Assembly (NCBI GenBank): GCA_015478945.1
Contig: JABUQX010118674.1
Coordinates: 12,501 to 33,093 of the forward strand
DNA: 20,593 bases
Direction of reading: 5' to 3'
DNA from: Trachelipus rathkii
Lineage: Eukaryota > Arthropoda > Malacostraca > Isopoda > Trachelipodidae
Shown here: positions 1-12,330 of the stretch, one piece after another
Position numbering within the stretch: position 1 is the stretch's first letter
How the letters are laid out: each line of letters starts with the position of its first letter
Made by a program: the position numbers and the translations under genes
The notes under the pieces: model-generated
What the model was told of the DNA's origin: nothing
The model's input: only the letters and a program-made list of their open reading frames with translations
Database searches by the model: none

Positions 1-26
1 GGAGGTGTTAAAATCCAACAAAACTA

Positions 27-2870
27 TCAACTAAACCAAATCCACAGATAGAGGCACGAACTGGAGCTTTGTAAAATCAGGAGATTAAATTGGTAGGAAA
101 CACAGAAGATGGAAGAGGAATTCCACAGAACAGAGGTGGCAGGAAAGAAGGAGCACCACAGCGAACTGGTCTGGGTGCTAATAACACAACACAAACTCAT
201 GTTGCCGATACGCTTTGCTTGTGCTACGAGGAGCGTCTTAAAGGAGGTGGCACGCGAGTGGAAAGCTCCCTCAGCTGCCGCTGCGGTACCTATAGAAAGA
301 GATAAAGCACCAACATCGCGCCGCAAAAATAGAGGGTGAACTAGAAAGAAACGGACAGTTTATAAGTCTCTTTGCTGACTCCGACCCTATCAGAAGCCAG
401 GTGAGAGCCTAAGGCCCCCAGATATGAGAGCAGTACTCCATACAAAGGGCGGATGAGGCCAGCAGCACGCTGGAGGTAACTGTGGAGGAGGAAAAAAAGA
501 ATCTCGCAGTCTAAACAAGACTCCCAGTTTTCTTTGGGGCCGCCTTAGCAACCGTTGTGATGTAAGGTTTCAGGAACTGTTTTTTTGTTTATGTTAAGAC
601 CAAGGATGTTTATATTGTCAACAGGAGGGACGAGAGACCATCGAAAGAGATGGGAAAGTTAGAAGGTGTCTTAGAGGGGGAGTATGTAAAGAAGTTGAGT
701 TTTTAAAGGGTGAATTTCACAAGGTTGAGACGGCCCACCCGGAAATTCTATCCAGATCAGCGAGAATAGAATCGGAAAGATTAAGACGAGAGAACAATTC
801 TAGAAGTAAAAAGAGAGAGAGAGAGACAGAGGGAGAGAGAGAGAGAGAGTAATGAAGGGTGGAGTCATCGGCATATGAGTGAATAGAGTTAGATGTGTGC
901 AGGTGAGAAGATCATTAATGAAAAGTAGGAATAAAGTAGGAGATAGGACAGAAGGAACGCCACTATTGACAGAAAAGGAAGAAGTCGCTCCATCAACAAC
1001 ACCCGATATTGAGCGATTTGAAAGAAAACTAGACATAAGTAAGCAAGAGAAGGAGGAAACCCAAGGGAGCTTGGAAAGCAGTGACGCGTGCCATACGGTC
1101 AAATGCTTTGGAAATGTCAAGCGCACCACGCAAGTCTCCCCCGTAGTTTCCTAAGGAGCAGAAAACAAATCGGTTAAATAGGAAGTATATCACCCAATAG
1201 ACCTCAGGCGCGAAAGCCGTACTGGCGATCAGGAAAGAAGAAGAATAAGAGATTCAGATGGTCTAGAAGTGAGGATTTGAGAAAGGTTTCAAAGATCTTA
1301 GATAGAATACAGGTGAGAGCTATGGGACGATAGTTAGAAGAAGGATCAGAGCAGCTTCCTTTTTCGGAATAGGTTTGACATGTGCGTGCTTCCAACACTG
1401 AAGGGGAAAGTGTTAGTAATGAGACATAGAGAATATAGTGAACGAGGGGAGAGGCCAGCTCGGAAGCACACTCCCTCAAAAACTCGGGAGGAATGCCATC
1501 CGGGCCTCTGCCTTTCTAACGTTCATAGATCTCAGGAGCCCATGCACCGATCAAATGTAATCACGAGCAGACATAGGACACAGGGGAAGGAGGAGGGGGA
1601 GGAGGAATGCCAGAATCGTCAAGGGGGTTGAGTTAGAGGAAAATGGGAGGCCAAAGAGAGATTGGCCTTTCAGTTGGAGAGTTAGCAACAGAGCCATCAG
1701 ATCGAATAAGAGGAGGAAAGGCAGATTTACAGAAGTTGTTACAGAAGTTTTTGGCAAGAGGCCAGAAAGATTTGTCAGTAGGAGAACCAAGGAGGTTAGC
1801 GCACTTTCGTTTGATGAAAGCCCGCATTGCTCGTCGAAGAGTATCCCTGCAACGATTTCTAGCTGAATGAAAATTAGCGAGAGTGATAGGAGCGAGAATT
1901 TTTCCACCCCCGATAAGCGCTGTCTCTGGCCTGAATGGCCAAAAGAACAAGCACGATCGGACCATGGATTATGAGGAGAGAAAGATTTAGTCGAAGGAAT
2001 GAACCTGCTCATCCCGTCAACGATTACAGCTCCCACCTTAGTGGTCAAAGAAGTCATTCCAATTATAGTTAGCGTAGAAGCGATGCAAGGCCCCCCAATC
2101 TGCCTGAGTCAAAGTGCCAAAAAAACTCATAAAGAAGGATGGAGCTGTTGGAGAAAGCATTAAAATTAAAGAGATATAAGGTTGTAGTCAGATTTACCAA
2201 TAGGAGCGAAAGTAGTGTATTTATAGAGAGAAGAGGACTAGTATTGAAACATAGGTCAAGTGTGTTCTAAGGGAGGTGGTTAGGACAGTCCACGGAATGT
2301 GTGGCAGGTTTCTTTGATTAGATTGCTCCAGATCGTTAAGAATACTGAATGATTCGGCCTCCTCTTCACCCTAAATCAGTATGAGAGGACCCCAGCCATT
2401 CAGTGTTGTGTTGTGTACATTGAAATCCCCTAAATAGAGGACCTCAGTATTTGGATGAGAAGATATAACAGTCTCGTGAGAGGTGGTAAGATATTCAAAG
2501 AAAAGAGTGAAAATCTGTTCTATTAGGAGAACAGTACTTGAAGCCTAAGATTATTGTAGTGAAGGAAGAAAAGATTTTGAGCCACAAGCATCCAGTTAGG
2601 AATTTAAGAGATTACGAGACGTGTTACAGGAGTAATAATGTTTACACATAGGCACATACCCCACCCTTCAGATGGAAATTATGAAATAAGTTATAGTTAG
2701 GTACATTAAACGAGTTAGAGGATGAGTTCTTGTCATCTGAGTCTCAGACAAGAACAAAAGGTTAGGGTTAGAGTTGGAGAGGTTATTCAACAGAGACGAA
2801 GTTAGATTTTAAGCCGCAGGATGTTGGTAAAGTTAATAGAAAGCCCACGTCTATGCAAATGTGCCATCTT
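27..2870 (-). pseudogene. LINE ORF2 remnant: AP endonuclease + reverse transcriptase + C-terminal domain
   Basis: The protein would nick target DNA and reverse-transcribe the element RNA at the nick. Visible in order on the minus strand: endonuclease block LLFLSETQ with its catalytic Glu codon in 2737-2745; YNLFHNFHLKGGVCAYV near 2645-2695; VLYLGDFNVHNTTLNGW with GDFN at 2419-2430; SDYNLIS at about 2172-2192, the SDH box with His changed to Tyr; linker SDGSVANSPTE near 1670-1705; RT blocks SNYRPIALTCILSKIFET near 1290-1345 and FPDRQYGFR near 1205-1235; VWHASLLSKL near 1075-1105; GVPSVLSPTLFLLFINDLL near 890-960; YADDSTLH with catalytic YADD at 864-875; C-terminal blocks LGVLFRLRDSF and WNSSSIF in the last 550 bases. 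Each block is in a frame offset from its neighbours, so the gene is broken by many indels. No start codon can be chosen. Confidence 0.85.
810..851. repeat. (GA)n microsatellite inside LINE copy 1
   Basis: An interrupted GA dinucleotide run immediately downstream (in element sense) of the YADD catalytic box. The matching stretch of copy 2 (about 14100-14135) is purine-rich but has no such run, so the expansion is specific to this copy. In element sense it would encode a Leu/Ser run. Confidence 0.9.
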
Positions 2871-2874
2871 TCCA

Positions 2875-2903
2875 CAACACACACACACACACACACACAC
2901 ACA
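2875..2903. repeat. (CA)n microsatellite at the LINE endonuclease N-terminus
   Basis: About 13 CA units sit where copy 2 has only a short acacacac run (16332-16340). It is probably a local expansion of a short ancestral run at the start of the endonuclease region. Confidence 0.9.
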
Positions 2904-3504
2904 AGTAATAAGAACAATAGACTAAAACAAAAGAAGAAATCGGGATAAAAATTGAATAACTAAATCCCAACTTAAAAAATTCGAGCACTAAAATTAACTA
3001 AATAAAAAAAATATACTACTATACACTAAAAAACAAAAATTAAACCTAAACAACTTTGCACTTGCTAAAATTTATTAAAACCTACAACTAAAAGAAAAAA
3101 TGAAAAAACAAATCTAACCAATAATAATAATAAAACTACTGTTTAAAATAAAAACATATGTTAAGTATACACTAAACCTAAACAACTTTGCTACACTTCC
3201 TAAAATTTATTAAACCTAAAAGAAAAAAAAAATGAAAAAAAAAGGATTCAAAGGCTATAGCACTTTAAGAGCTCCCAGGCTTTTAAATATCAGCCAAGAA
3301 ACAGATAAATGGTGGTTCAATTAGGATTGCTGTTTGAATAACCCAGTAAGTTTAAAACACAATGAGTTTAAAAAAAAACACACACCTGCTTTCACTAATC
3401 ACAGAATGTAATAATAATAACAATAACGCCTAATAAGATAAAGATAAAAAACTTTCGACCGGGAGCAACTTTCAAGCACGTCCACACTCCACAAGATTAA
3501 AACA

Positions 3505-4869
<1,365 letters not shown>

Positions 4870-4870
<1 letters not shown>

Positions 4871-6300
4871 AATAAGATCACTTTTGTAATTGGTCTTTTG
4901 GGACTGTTGTACTTAAAGTATTTTTGCCTTTGTTTACTTTTACATCTACTACTCTGACTCTGTCTGAATCATCTTTATACGCCTTTAAAATTTTTCCTAA
5001 TTTCCACATGTTTCTTGGTTTCAAGTCATCTATTAAAAGAACTAAATCACCTTCTTTGTATGATTCTCTTTCTGTGATTCATTTATTTCTTTTTCGTAAT
5101 AAAGGTAAATACTATTTAATCCATCTTTTCCAAAATAGATCAGCAAGATACTGAAGGTTCCATTTTCTATATAAGTGACAAACTTTATCCTGGAATAATT
5201 CTGGAGGGAATGTTATGTTGCCTTTAAGGGTTAGTAAATGATTTGGTGTCAAAGCTTCTATGTTTTTTAAGTCATTACTAACTTCTGTTATTGGACGGTT
5301 GTTTATGATGAATTCAATTTCACAAAATAAAGTATTCAAATTGTCATCTGTCAGCCTTATTGGCTGTTCTGAGAGTGTAGGTTTGTAATATGTTTCTCAA
5401 AGTTCTAATATGTCTTTCAAAATGACCTCCTTTGTAAGAAGCATATGGTGGCTGGAATATCCACTGTATTTCATTTCGCTCAAATATTTTGTGTACTTGC
5501 TTGTTATTCCAAATTTTAATTTGCTCTTTTAACTCTATATTTGTTTTTACAAAATATGTTCCATTATCTGATCGAATTAATTTCACATTACCTCTGCGGC
5601 TTATAAACCTCCTAAGAGCATTGATAAAAACATCAGAATCTATTAAATGCAACATTTATAAATGTATTGCTATGATACTTAAACATGAAAATATTAATTC
5701 GTACCTTTTTTCGGTAACTTTACCTCTCCCTCTTGCAACTAAAAATGGACCAAAAGCATCTATGTTTGTAAAAGGAGGTATGTCACTTTCAAATCTATCA
5801 GTCGGCAAATCTCCCATCAGTTGTTCTCTTGATCTTGCATGAAGCTTTCTACAAATTGTACATTCTTACAGAATTTTCTTAATAATTCTGTTTGCTCCAA
5901 TAATATAATAACTTTCTTGCAATGCATTTTAAACAGTTTGTTTGTCTATGCCCATTAATTCTATGAAAATGCTTTATAATAAGTACTGTGACATGATGTT
6001 TACTTGACAAGATAATTGGATATTAAACTTGTATGGTACATTCAAGTTTTTATTCCTCCCACCTATTCTTATGATTTCCATTTCTTATTGATTTTACTCA
6101 AAACTTTTTTTTTGTCATTATCTAAAAAATTTGGGAGTTTTGATAAAACATGTCTTTTTGGTAAAGTCTCTTTCTTTTTTATTTTGTATTTTATATCATG
6201 GAACTCATTATTTTGCACATATTTATATAGTGCTTTTTCTGCATTATTTAATTTTGTGATTGTCAAAGGACCTTTGTTCCACTTTTTTTATGCAAACCCT
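4870..6300 (-). pseudogene. BEL/Pao integrase remnant (zinc region, DDE core, C-terminal domain)
   Basis: The integrase would insert the reverse-transcribed element into DNA. The N-terminal linker LNNAEKALYKYVQNNEF lies near 6205-6255, with LPKRHVLSKLPNFLDND near 6115-6165. A His-rich segment near 5925-6000 with a Cys near 5870 is a degraded HHCC zinc region. In the core, PPFTNIDAFGPFLVARGRGK carries the first catalytic Asp at 5758-5760; IRSDNGTYF has the second at 5566-5568; and YKGGHFERHIRTLRN has the Glu at 5416-5418. All three DDE residues are therefore still present. Beyond the core come INNRPITEVSNDL and ALTPNHLLTLKGN (5225-5310), then EGDLVLL-like and RVVDVKV-like blocks of the C-terminal domain (4900-5090). 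At least two frame breaks occur. Confidence 0.85.
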
Positions 6301-6339
6301 TTTTAACTTTTAAAATCCAAGGTACTTTTACTTTAAGCT

Positions 6340-7000
6340 TCATCCAGTCTGAAGCAGAATGTAGCAGTTTGTCTCTATATTTTGCTCTGGCCAATGAACT
6401 TTATCTTGATACAAAAATTCTGGACCTGTGCTCCATTCTTTGGTGTTCAAAAACTCATTAACAGACAAACCTTTACTTGCTATATCTGCTATATTCAACT
6501 TACAATCAACATAATTCCATTGATTTATATTTGTTAGTGATCTTATGTAAGACACTCTATTATGAACAAATCTCTTAAATCTCTTTGATTAATTTTTTAT
6601 GCATTGTAGAACAATATGACTATCAATTCAAAAATATTCCTTGTTTATTTTCATATCTAACTCATCCATTAAAGTTTGGTGGATGGTGACAGCAAGTTTT
6701 ACTCCATTTAACTCAATTCTTTAGATGGTTAGCATCAATTTTTTTAATAGTATTAATCTAGTTTTAGATAATATCAAAGAGTAATTTGCCTCACTATTCT
6801 CTCCTATAAATCTTATGCATACTACTACTACTGCATAAGCAATTTGTGATCCATCTGAAAAATAATGCAGTTCAATACTTTTATACCTTAAGCAATTTGG
6901 ATTATATGGCCTTGGCTTTGAAAATTATTCAACTTATGAATATTATTTAACCATTTCATATAAATTTTTATATATATATCTGATGGGATTTCCTCACCCC
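6340..7000 (-). pseudogene. BEL/Pao RNase H domain remnant
   Basis: Blocks on the minus strand fit the BEL/Pao RNase H: a SDGSQIAYAVVV-like segment near 6820-6860, RIELNGVKLAVTIHQTL near 6670-6725, IDSHIVLQCIKN near 6590-6635, and VSYIRSLTNINQWNYVDCK near 6500-6555 followed by NIADIASKGLS near 6455-6490. The last block (N-AD-AS-G) is the usual end of the domain before the WP linker, visible as DKVHWPEQ near 6380-6410. Stops interrupt the frame. Confidence 0.8.
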
Positions 7001-7014
7001 AATATTTCTTTTTA

Positions 7015-7690
7015 TTACAATGTTTGAAATATTTTCTTTGCTGTTACAAGAATTGGGCTTATTATACCTAATGGATCATATATAGAAAATATACAACTAA
7101 GAATGTCTCTCTTGATTAGTTCTTTATGCTCCATATCTACTCTAGCTTTTATAAGATCATTTTCTGAATTCCAGTTCAAACACACTGCTTTTTGTGAAGC
7201 CAATTTATCCTAGGATAAATTTATCTCTCTAAAATCTTTACTGAAGTCCTGATTGTCAATATTTAAAAAAAAATCCTTGAATTACTTGCTGCTACATCCA
7301 GATTAAATCAACTATTGTTTAAAATTTCTTTTACCTCATTGTAAACTGTTATAATTTATTTTTCTGATTTTGCAGACTTGCACCAGTCATCAACATAAAA
7401 ATTTCTATGAATAGTAGCTTTGGCTATATTACTGAACTTTTCTACTTCTTGTATCTTTGTAGTCTGTTTCAAAACATAATTTGCTATTGAAAGTGAAGTC
7501 ATACTGCCAAACATGTGTACTTTGACTCTATATTCCTCTGGTTCTTTTTCTAAATTTGCATTTGGGAAAATAAGAAGCACAAATAGTCTTTATCTTCTTT
7601 AAGCACTTGTATTTGATAAAACATCTGTTTAACATCTGCTATAAATGCATATTTCTCCTGCCTAAACCTTAAATGTATGACTTGTAAGTA
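7015..7690 (-). pseudogene. BEL/Pao reverse transcriptase, N-terminally truncated
   Basis: Reading down the minus strand from 7685: HLRFRQEKYAFIADVKQMF, with the first catalytic Asp in the ADVKQMF block near 7637-7660; then EYRVKVHMFGSMTSLSIANY near 7470-7530; then the catalytic box NFYVDDW with YVDD at 7386-7397. After a gap with stops, KRDILSCIFSIYDPLGIIS appears near 7050-7115, which is the Pao connection region after the palm. The fingers upstream of HLRFR are missing. Catalytic residues remain although the frame is broken at several places. Confidence 0.85.
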
Positions 7691-7982
7691 GGGTTGTGGA
7701 GTCGGAGTCGAGGAGTCGTGGAGTCGGTAATTTTGAAGAGGGTGGAGTCTGAGTCGGAGTCGGAGTCGGTAATTTTGAAAATGGTGGAATCGGAGTCGGG
7801 GGCGGAGGCGGAGGCGGAGGTGGAGGCGGAGGTGGAGGTGGAGGCGGAGGCGGAGGCGGAGGCGGAGGCGGAGGCGGAGGCGGAGGCGGAGGCGGAGGCG
7901 GAGGCGGAGGCGGAGGCGGAGGCGGAGGCGGAGGCGGAGTTCTAGTCGCTAACTTTCAAGATAGTAGAGTTGGAGTCAGAAA
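7691..7982 (+). repeat. GGAGTC hexamer repeat with (GGCGGA)n expansion
   Basis: Tandem GGAGTC units are interspersed with a longer spacer of the form GTCGGTAATTTTGAA, then GGTGGAGTC, seen twice upstream (7720-7795) and once more, diverged, downstream (7940-7975). Between them is an almost pure GGCGGA array (about 7798-7939). The G-rich strand has many GG runs and could form two-tier G-quadruplexes. It truncates the BEL/Pao RT. The open frame coding Glu-Ala repeats here is a by-product of the hexamer. Confidence 0.95.
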
Positions 7983-8089
7983 ATAGTTAATCAAAACAAA
8001 ATTAATAGTATATATTTTGTTAATAGAAATGAAGAAACATATTTGCAGTTGGTGAAGATTTCTTAGTTTAAGTGGCTGTTTGGTTCCTC

Positions 8090-8118
8090 ATATTTAATAT
8101 ATAATATATAATATATAT

Positions 8119-8194
<76 letters not shown>

Positions 8195-8322
8195 TATATA
8201 TATTATTATATATAAATATATAATATATATAATATATATATACTTATATATATATATATATAATATATAGTATATATATATATTATATAAATATATATAA
8301 TATATATATATAATATATATAG

Positions 8323-8419
<97 letters not shown>

Positions 8420-8422
8420 AAT
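8090..8422. repeat. (TA)n microsatellite tract
   Basis: About 330 bp of nearly uninterrupted TA dinucleotides with single-base slips (TAATAT). Confidence 0.97.
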
Positions 8423-8989
8423 ACATTGTGTCTTTCTAGGTAAGTTTTTCTAAGAAATCTGAAATGAAAAATGAAAGCTATATAATAAAGATTCCAAAAT
8501 GATCTGAAAACTTCCTAGGTGTCGCAAAAAGTTAACAAAGGATCAAAGTGAAAAGGGTTCTTCATCAAGTAACTCAAATAAATGATTTAACTACTATATC
8601 TAACTGTTATAGGTTTTATTTTCATTATTAAGGCTTAATTCAGGGGAAACCATTATTAGATATTAGATGTGGGTATAAAGCGGCCATTTTGAAAGTAGCT
8701 AATCATTGTTTGGAAGCAAGGAATAAAAGCTGAAATAAGATGCTAAATATTAATAAATCGCAATATTGTCTACAAAAACTAAGAAAAGTTATAAGTAGCT
8801 GTTGATGCTATTTTAGGTCAGTAATTAGAGTATTCGCACAAGTTTGGGGACCCTTATTTAAGAAAAGACGTAGGTATGCTGGAGAGAGGGTAACGTAACA
8901 ACAACATGAATGATTTCTGGCTTTTGAGTATATTATGACAACAGAAAATCCCAAAGCAATAGGAATGCATACGTTAGAAAGGTGGTTTC
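8423..8989. other. No gene seen
   Basis: AT-rich single-copy-looking sequence between the TA tract and the CR1-like remnant; no coding, repeat or RNA signal that I can support. Confidence 0.5.
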
Positions 8990-9260
8990 TTATAGGGAAC
9001 GATAGAAGTCTATAAAAATATTTACATGTATTGATAATACTGAGATCAATTGAATTGTTTATAGTAGACCACGGACAGAGACTAGGGGGAAACAATAAGA
9101 AAGTTAGGAAGACGTGTAATCTTGATGTAAGAAAAAAACTTTTTCTGTAATAGTGTTGTAAAATTTTTGGAATGGTTTTCCACAAGGAGTTTATTGAGTG
9201 TGGCTCACTTGCAACATTTAAGAAAGGATTTGGATAGGTATATGGATGGTTTGGGCCCAT
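8990..9260 (+). pseudogene. CR1/L2-type LINE, C-terminal end of the RT ORF
   Basis: Plus-strand reading, with frame slips, gives the usual end of CR1/L2-like ORF2 proteins: GNNKKVRKTCNLDVRKK near 9085-9140, corresponding to the RG-x-KL...C..D.RK.FF block; a SVV.F.WNGFPQ-like block near 9152-9185; then SLATFKKG and LDRYMDGLGP (9205-9260), ending in a stop at 9258-9260. The pattern D-RK-FF / VV-WN-LP / TFK-LD is known for the family; its presence here is degraded and at least two frame shifts are needed. Further along, GTGCCTCGATAGGTCCGAT (about 9486-9504) could be 3' UTR of the same element. Confidence 0.5.
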
Positions 9261-9559
9261 AGAGTATATTCTGACGTAGCCAAATTCTAACGTAGCTACG
9301 ATATCCCAAAACTTATTAAAGTTTGTATTGTGGTTAGAAAAAGGAACCTTAGCTATACATTTTTTCTTTTGGTATTGTTGCGTATGTATATAGTTGGCCT
9401 TTTATCTAGGCAATTGACAGACCTTAGGGTGAGGTGTAGGTTCATGAGTATGTTTTTTGATAAATATTTAGTTGTACTGGGACAGTGCCTCGATAGGTCC
9501 GATTGGTTTCTATCTATTTTCTTTGTTTCCTATCTCCTATCGGAGTTACAGTACGTTAA

Positions 9560-10774
9560 CTTTGATATAAATAGGTGACAGTTTGGTGATGTTGGACAGA
9601 GATATGATGGTGTATAAGAAGTAGCTAATGAGGAGGAGATGTTTTGAGAGATGTTGTTGAAGCTGCGTCGAACATAGTCAGGCCGCAATTAGTGTTCATT
9701 GCTGTTCACATTGCATGATGAAGAACAACAAATAGAGAACTTATGAGAACCATGCGAATGAAACTATAATAGGTATTTTAGATGGCCAAGGTCGAACTTA
9801 CTATTTTAATAGAAAAAAAAATAGAAAAGATTTTCCCAGACACAAAATGGACAAACTCACCAAATTGGCGAAACAAGGTTGGTGGAAAATTTTGATGGAT
9901 TGTTACGATCTAATGAAATTTTTTAAAGCAATTGTATTGAAGTTTAAGAAGGAGGCGTTGAAGTTGATCGGTCAAATACATGATTAAATGAGGTTAGTAT
10001 TTGTTAAGTCTGTAACAAAAAGCAAATTTGTTAAATATTTTGTATTTAATTTATTTTTGTCTTTAAACTTATTCTGAAAAACACCTCTTCCTTAATGTGT
10101 TACATTGCATTTCTCCATACTTAGTGACCGCAACTGCTCTTGAATGCATAATTGAAGAATGTGTGGGTGATGGATTGTTTTTAAGGAGATTTCGGTCGTA
10201 AACAGAACAGATCAATGGAAAGCTTGTTCAAGGACAGTTTCTGGGCAGTTGCAACAGAACATTCTGGTCTGCTTTCTGATAAGGTGAAGAAATGACAATG
10301 TTTTCTTATGAGATCAAATGTAATAATGAAAAGATAAATAGGGCAATTACAATTTGTTTTCTTGACGATTTTCAAACCAGTTAGGGACAAGTTCGCCATC
10401 ATAGTTCCATACTTACTAATTTTTGTAAAGTTACTCATTCCATCGACATCTATTCAAATTTTGAAGATTTTAATAAATAAATTTAGCATTGTTAAGGATT
10501 TTGCATTTATCTCACTCAAACGTGAAGTATAAAAAAATATTTTTCTCTACTCTGAAAAGGCTGAAAACATACTTTTTCAATTTTACAGAGAGGAAAGCCT
10601 AAACAGAACTAACTTTAATGAGTTGTTCATCATAGCTACACAATATAAATGAAGGAAGTTATCAATCATTTTTTTAATAAAAGGATGAAAATTAAAATTT
10701 TTATATATAATAAAATTTATTTTTTTTATTTCAAATACTCTTAATGTTAGATAAATTTATATTCTTTTATAAAG

Positions 10775-10775
<1 letters not shown>
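9560..10775. other. No gene seen
   Basis: About 1.2 kb of AT-rich unique-looking sequence. Short open frames occur on both strands, but none has recognisable motifs or composition differing from background. Confidence 0.5.
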
Positions 10776-10812
<37 letters not shown>

Positions 10813-10837
10813 ATATATATATATATATAATATATAT

Positions 10838-10889
<52 letters not shown>

Positions 10890-10940
10890 TATATAGTATA
10901 TATTATATAGTATATATTATATATAATATATATAAATATA
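10776..10940. repeat. (TA)n microsatellite tract
   Basis: TA dinucleotides with TAATA and TAGTA interruptions, ending at a 40-bp unique island. Confidence 0.96.
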
Positions 10941-10980
10941 ATCTAAAACCTGGCCGAAAAAAAATTCTGGCTAACCCTGT
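10941..10980. other. Unique 40-bp island between two TA tracts
   Basis: The complement reads ACAGGGTTAGCCAGAA, then a T run, then CGGCCAGG. Its start resembles the ACAGGGT-type termini of some mariner/Tc1-like transposons, next to a TA dinucleotide as in a TA target. No partner terminus was found, so this is only a possibility. Confidence 0.3.
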
Positions 10981-11049
10981 ATAGTATAGTATATATATAA
11001 TATATATACATAATATATATATATATATATATATATAGTATATATATAT

Positions 11050-11106
<57 letters not shown>

Positions 11107-11144
11107 TACTATATATATATAGAGAGAGAGAGGAGAGAAGAGAG
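10981..11144. repeat. (TA)n tract passing into (GA)n
   Basis: A TA tract runs to about 11120, followed by AGAGAG purine repeats to about 11144. Confidence 0.95.
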
Positions 11145-11329
11145 GTCAGCATCCCGAAAGACACTGCATGTAATTAAAAAACTATAACGGCTACACGAAA
11201 ATAAATATCATTTTATTAAGCGAGACATTTTTTACCCATGAAATAAAAAAAAAAAATAACGCTTTTTAAAAAATTAAAATTGTTAAAAATGTTGGAAAAC
11301 TTTTATAATAATTACCGTTTTTTGAGAAT

Positions 11330-11760
11330 ACGAATGCTGCCAAACTCACATATCTCTCTCTAGGTATTCCTTTACTGACTCAATCCTCTTTCAATATGGT
11401 CTCCCAGCCGGTCGATACCCAGCACACTCACCACCCATACATCCGTTTAACCCAACCGGCTATCATTACATCCTTTCCACATAACCAACCATCTCTCTCA
11501 AATTACTTTCATTTATTCTCTCAATTTATCAGCTTCTTCACACAACAGGTAACTCCCTAAATACGTTCATGTCCTCATTTTATCAATTCTTCTCGAGTAA
11601 CACGCCTCTAAGATTGTCCGTCTGAACAGATTGTACTTTAGATCTATACCTTTTATTCAAAACAATATTCTCACTACTATACACTAACGAAGGTAATAAC
11701 ATACCCTCATGTAAGACCCAGAGCCCTCAAGACTTAGTCCTTTTACATTCACCAGTGATT
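11330..11760 (-). pseudogene. LINE RT-ORF C-terminal remnant, second family
   Basis: On the minus strand, KGLSLEGSGS appears near 11710-11750, then MLLPSLVYSSENIVLNKRY and RSKVQSVQTDNLRG (11600-11706), a stop at 11583-11585, and then IDKMRT in a shifted frame. This matches the layout KGLS-EAK-GLYEGV / P-LYGSE-W--NK / K-Q--EM--LR / R-D--RN seen after the RT core of several LINE families. Further down only weak matches are seen. The fragment is similar in kind to, but not a copy of, the element at 19712-20593. Confidence 0.45.
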
Positions 11761-11799
11761 TAATTGCACCAGCAATAGTAGTAATAATCACAAACCCTA

Positions 11800-12056
11800 T
11801 TCCAAAGCGGGGAGCGGTGCCCCCCTGTACTCAGGGTCTTCTCTGAGTGTTTTTTCTGGTGTTCCCCGCCTCGGGCTACCTTTTGGGGTATTTTTCAGCG
11901 TTGCCGTTTTGTTCTGGGAGTTGGTCCCCCTGGGGTCTCTTATTTCTATTCATTCGTCATGTACGTACGTGAGTGTGTGTGTATACCTGACCACATGCTC
12001 ATGTACTTTCATGAGCGTTTTTTACCTCTCCCCCCTTAGTTCATCCCCTATGACGT
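11800..12056. repeat. Tandem unit A of a ~272-bp repeat
   Basis: Shares with unit B the landmarks TCTT(C/T)(C/T)CTGAGT (11837 and 12109), TATTTCTATTCATT (11941 and 12214) and GAGCGTTTTTTACC (12013 and 12283), giving offsets of 270-273. Divergence between units is substantial, so the duplication is not recent. Both contain a GTGAGTGTGTGTG run after CATGTACGT. Confidence 0.75.
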
Positions 12057-12104
12057 AATCACTCAGAGGTAGATTATAGGCTAAGCTAGGGTTCGAGCCC
12101 TGCC
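12056..12104 (+). promoter_or_regulatory. Pol III box B-like motif (possible SINE head remnant)
   Basis: GGTTCGAGCCC at 12090-12100 matches the tRNA-type box B. ACTCAGAGGTAGA at 12061-12073 resembles the D-arm/box A end of a tRNA. Only 16 bases separate them, too few for an anticodon arm, so this is not a tRNA gene. It may be the head of a decayed tRNA-derived SINE with an internal deletion, or coincidence. Confidence 0.35.
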
Positions 12105-12330
12105 AGCGTCTTCCCTGAGTAATTTTCCGAGGGCTCCCCTGTGGGAGCTATCTTCCTATGTACTTTTCCTGTCTGGCGTTTTACCCTTGGGGGCTGTGCC
12201 CCCAGGGGTCCCCTATTTCTATTCATTTGCCATGTACGTGAGTGAGTGTGTGTGTGCGCGAGCACATGCTCATGCACATTCACGAGCGTTTTTTACCCCA
12301 CCCCCTTTGTGCTCCCCCACCCCCCTTTGT
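12090..12330. repeat. Tandem unit B of the ~272-bp repeat
   Basis: Second unit, with GGGGGC / GCCCCC forming a small hairpin at 12189-12203. A third, partial start may follow at about 12338 (ACGTTCCTGAGTGTG), suggesting the array once continued. Confidence 0.7.

Noticed and set aside
879..1631. Plus-strand open frames over LINE copy 1, and similar ones in copy 2
   Set aside because: Antisense shadows of the minus-strand ORF2 remnants.
7694..7945. Open frame on the plus strand coding a Glu-Ala repeat
   Set aside because: It is a direct translation of the GGAGTC/GGCGGA hexamer; no non-repeat domain.
8808..9260. 150-residue open frame on the minus strand
   Set aside because: No motif seen; it is antisense to the CR1-like remnant, whose plus-strand blocks explain the sequence better.
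9330..9578. 82-residue hydrophobic plus-strand open frame
   Set aside because: T-rich composition produces hydrophobic residues; no family motif, and it overlaps possible LINE 3' UTR.
10943..11164. Tyr-Ile repeat open frames here and at 17708-18210 and 19459-19728
   Set aside because: Translations of (TA)n tracts.
12056..12104. tRNA gene
   Set aside because: Box A to box B spacing is too short for an anticodon arm and no cloverleaf can be drawn.
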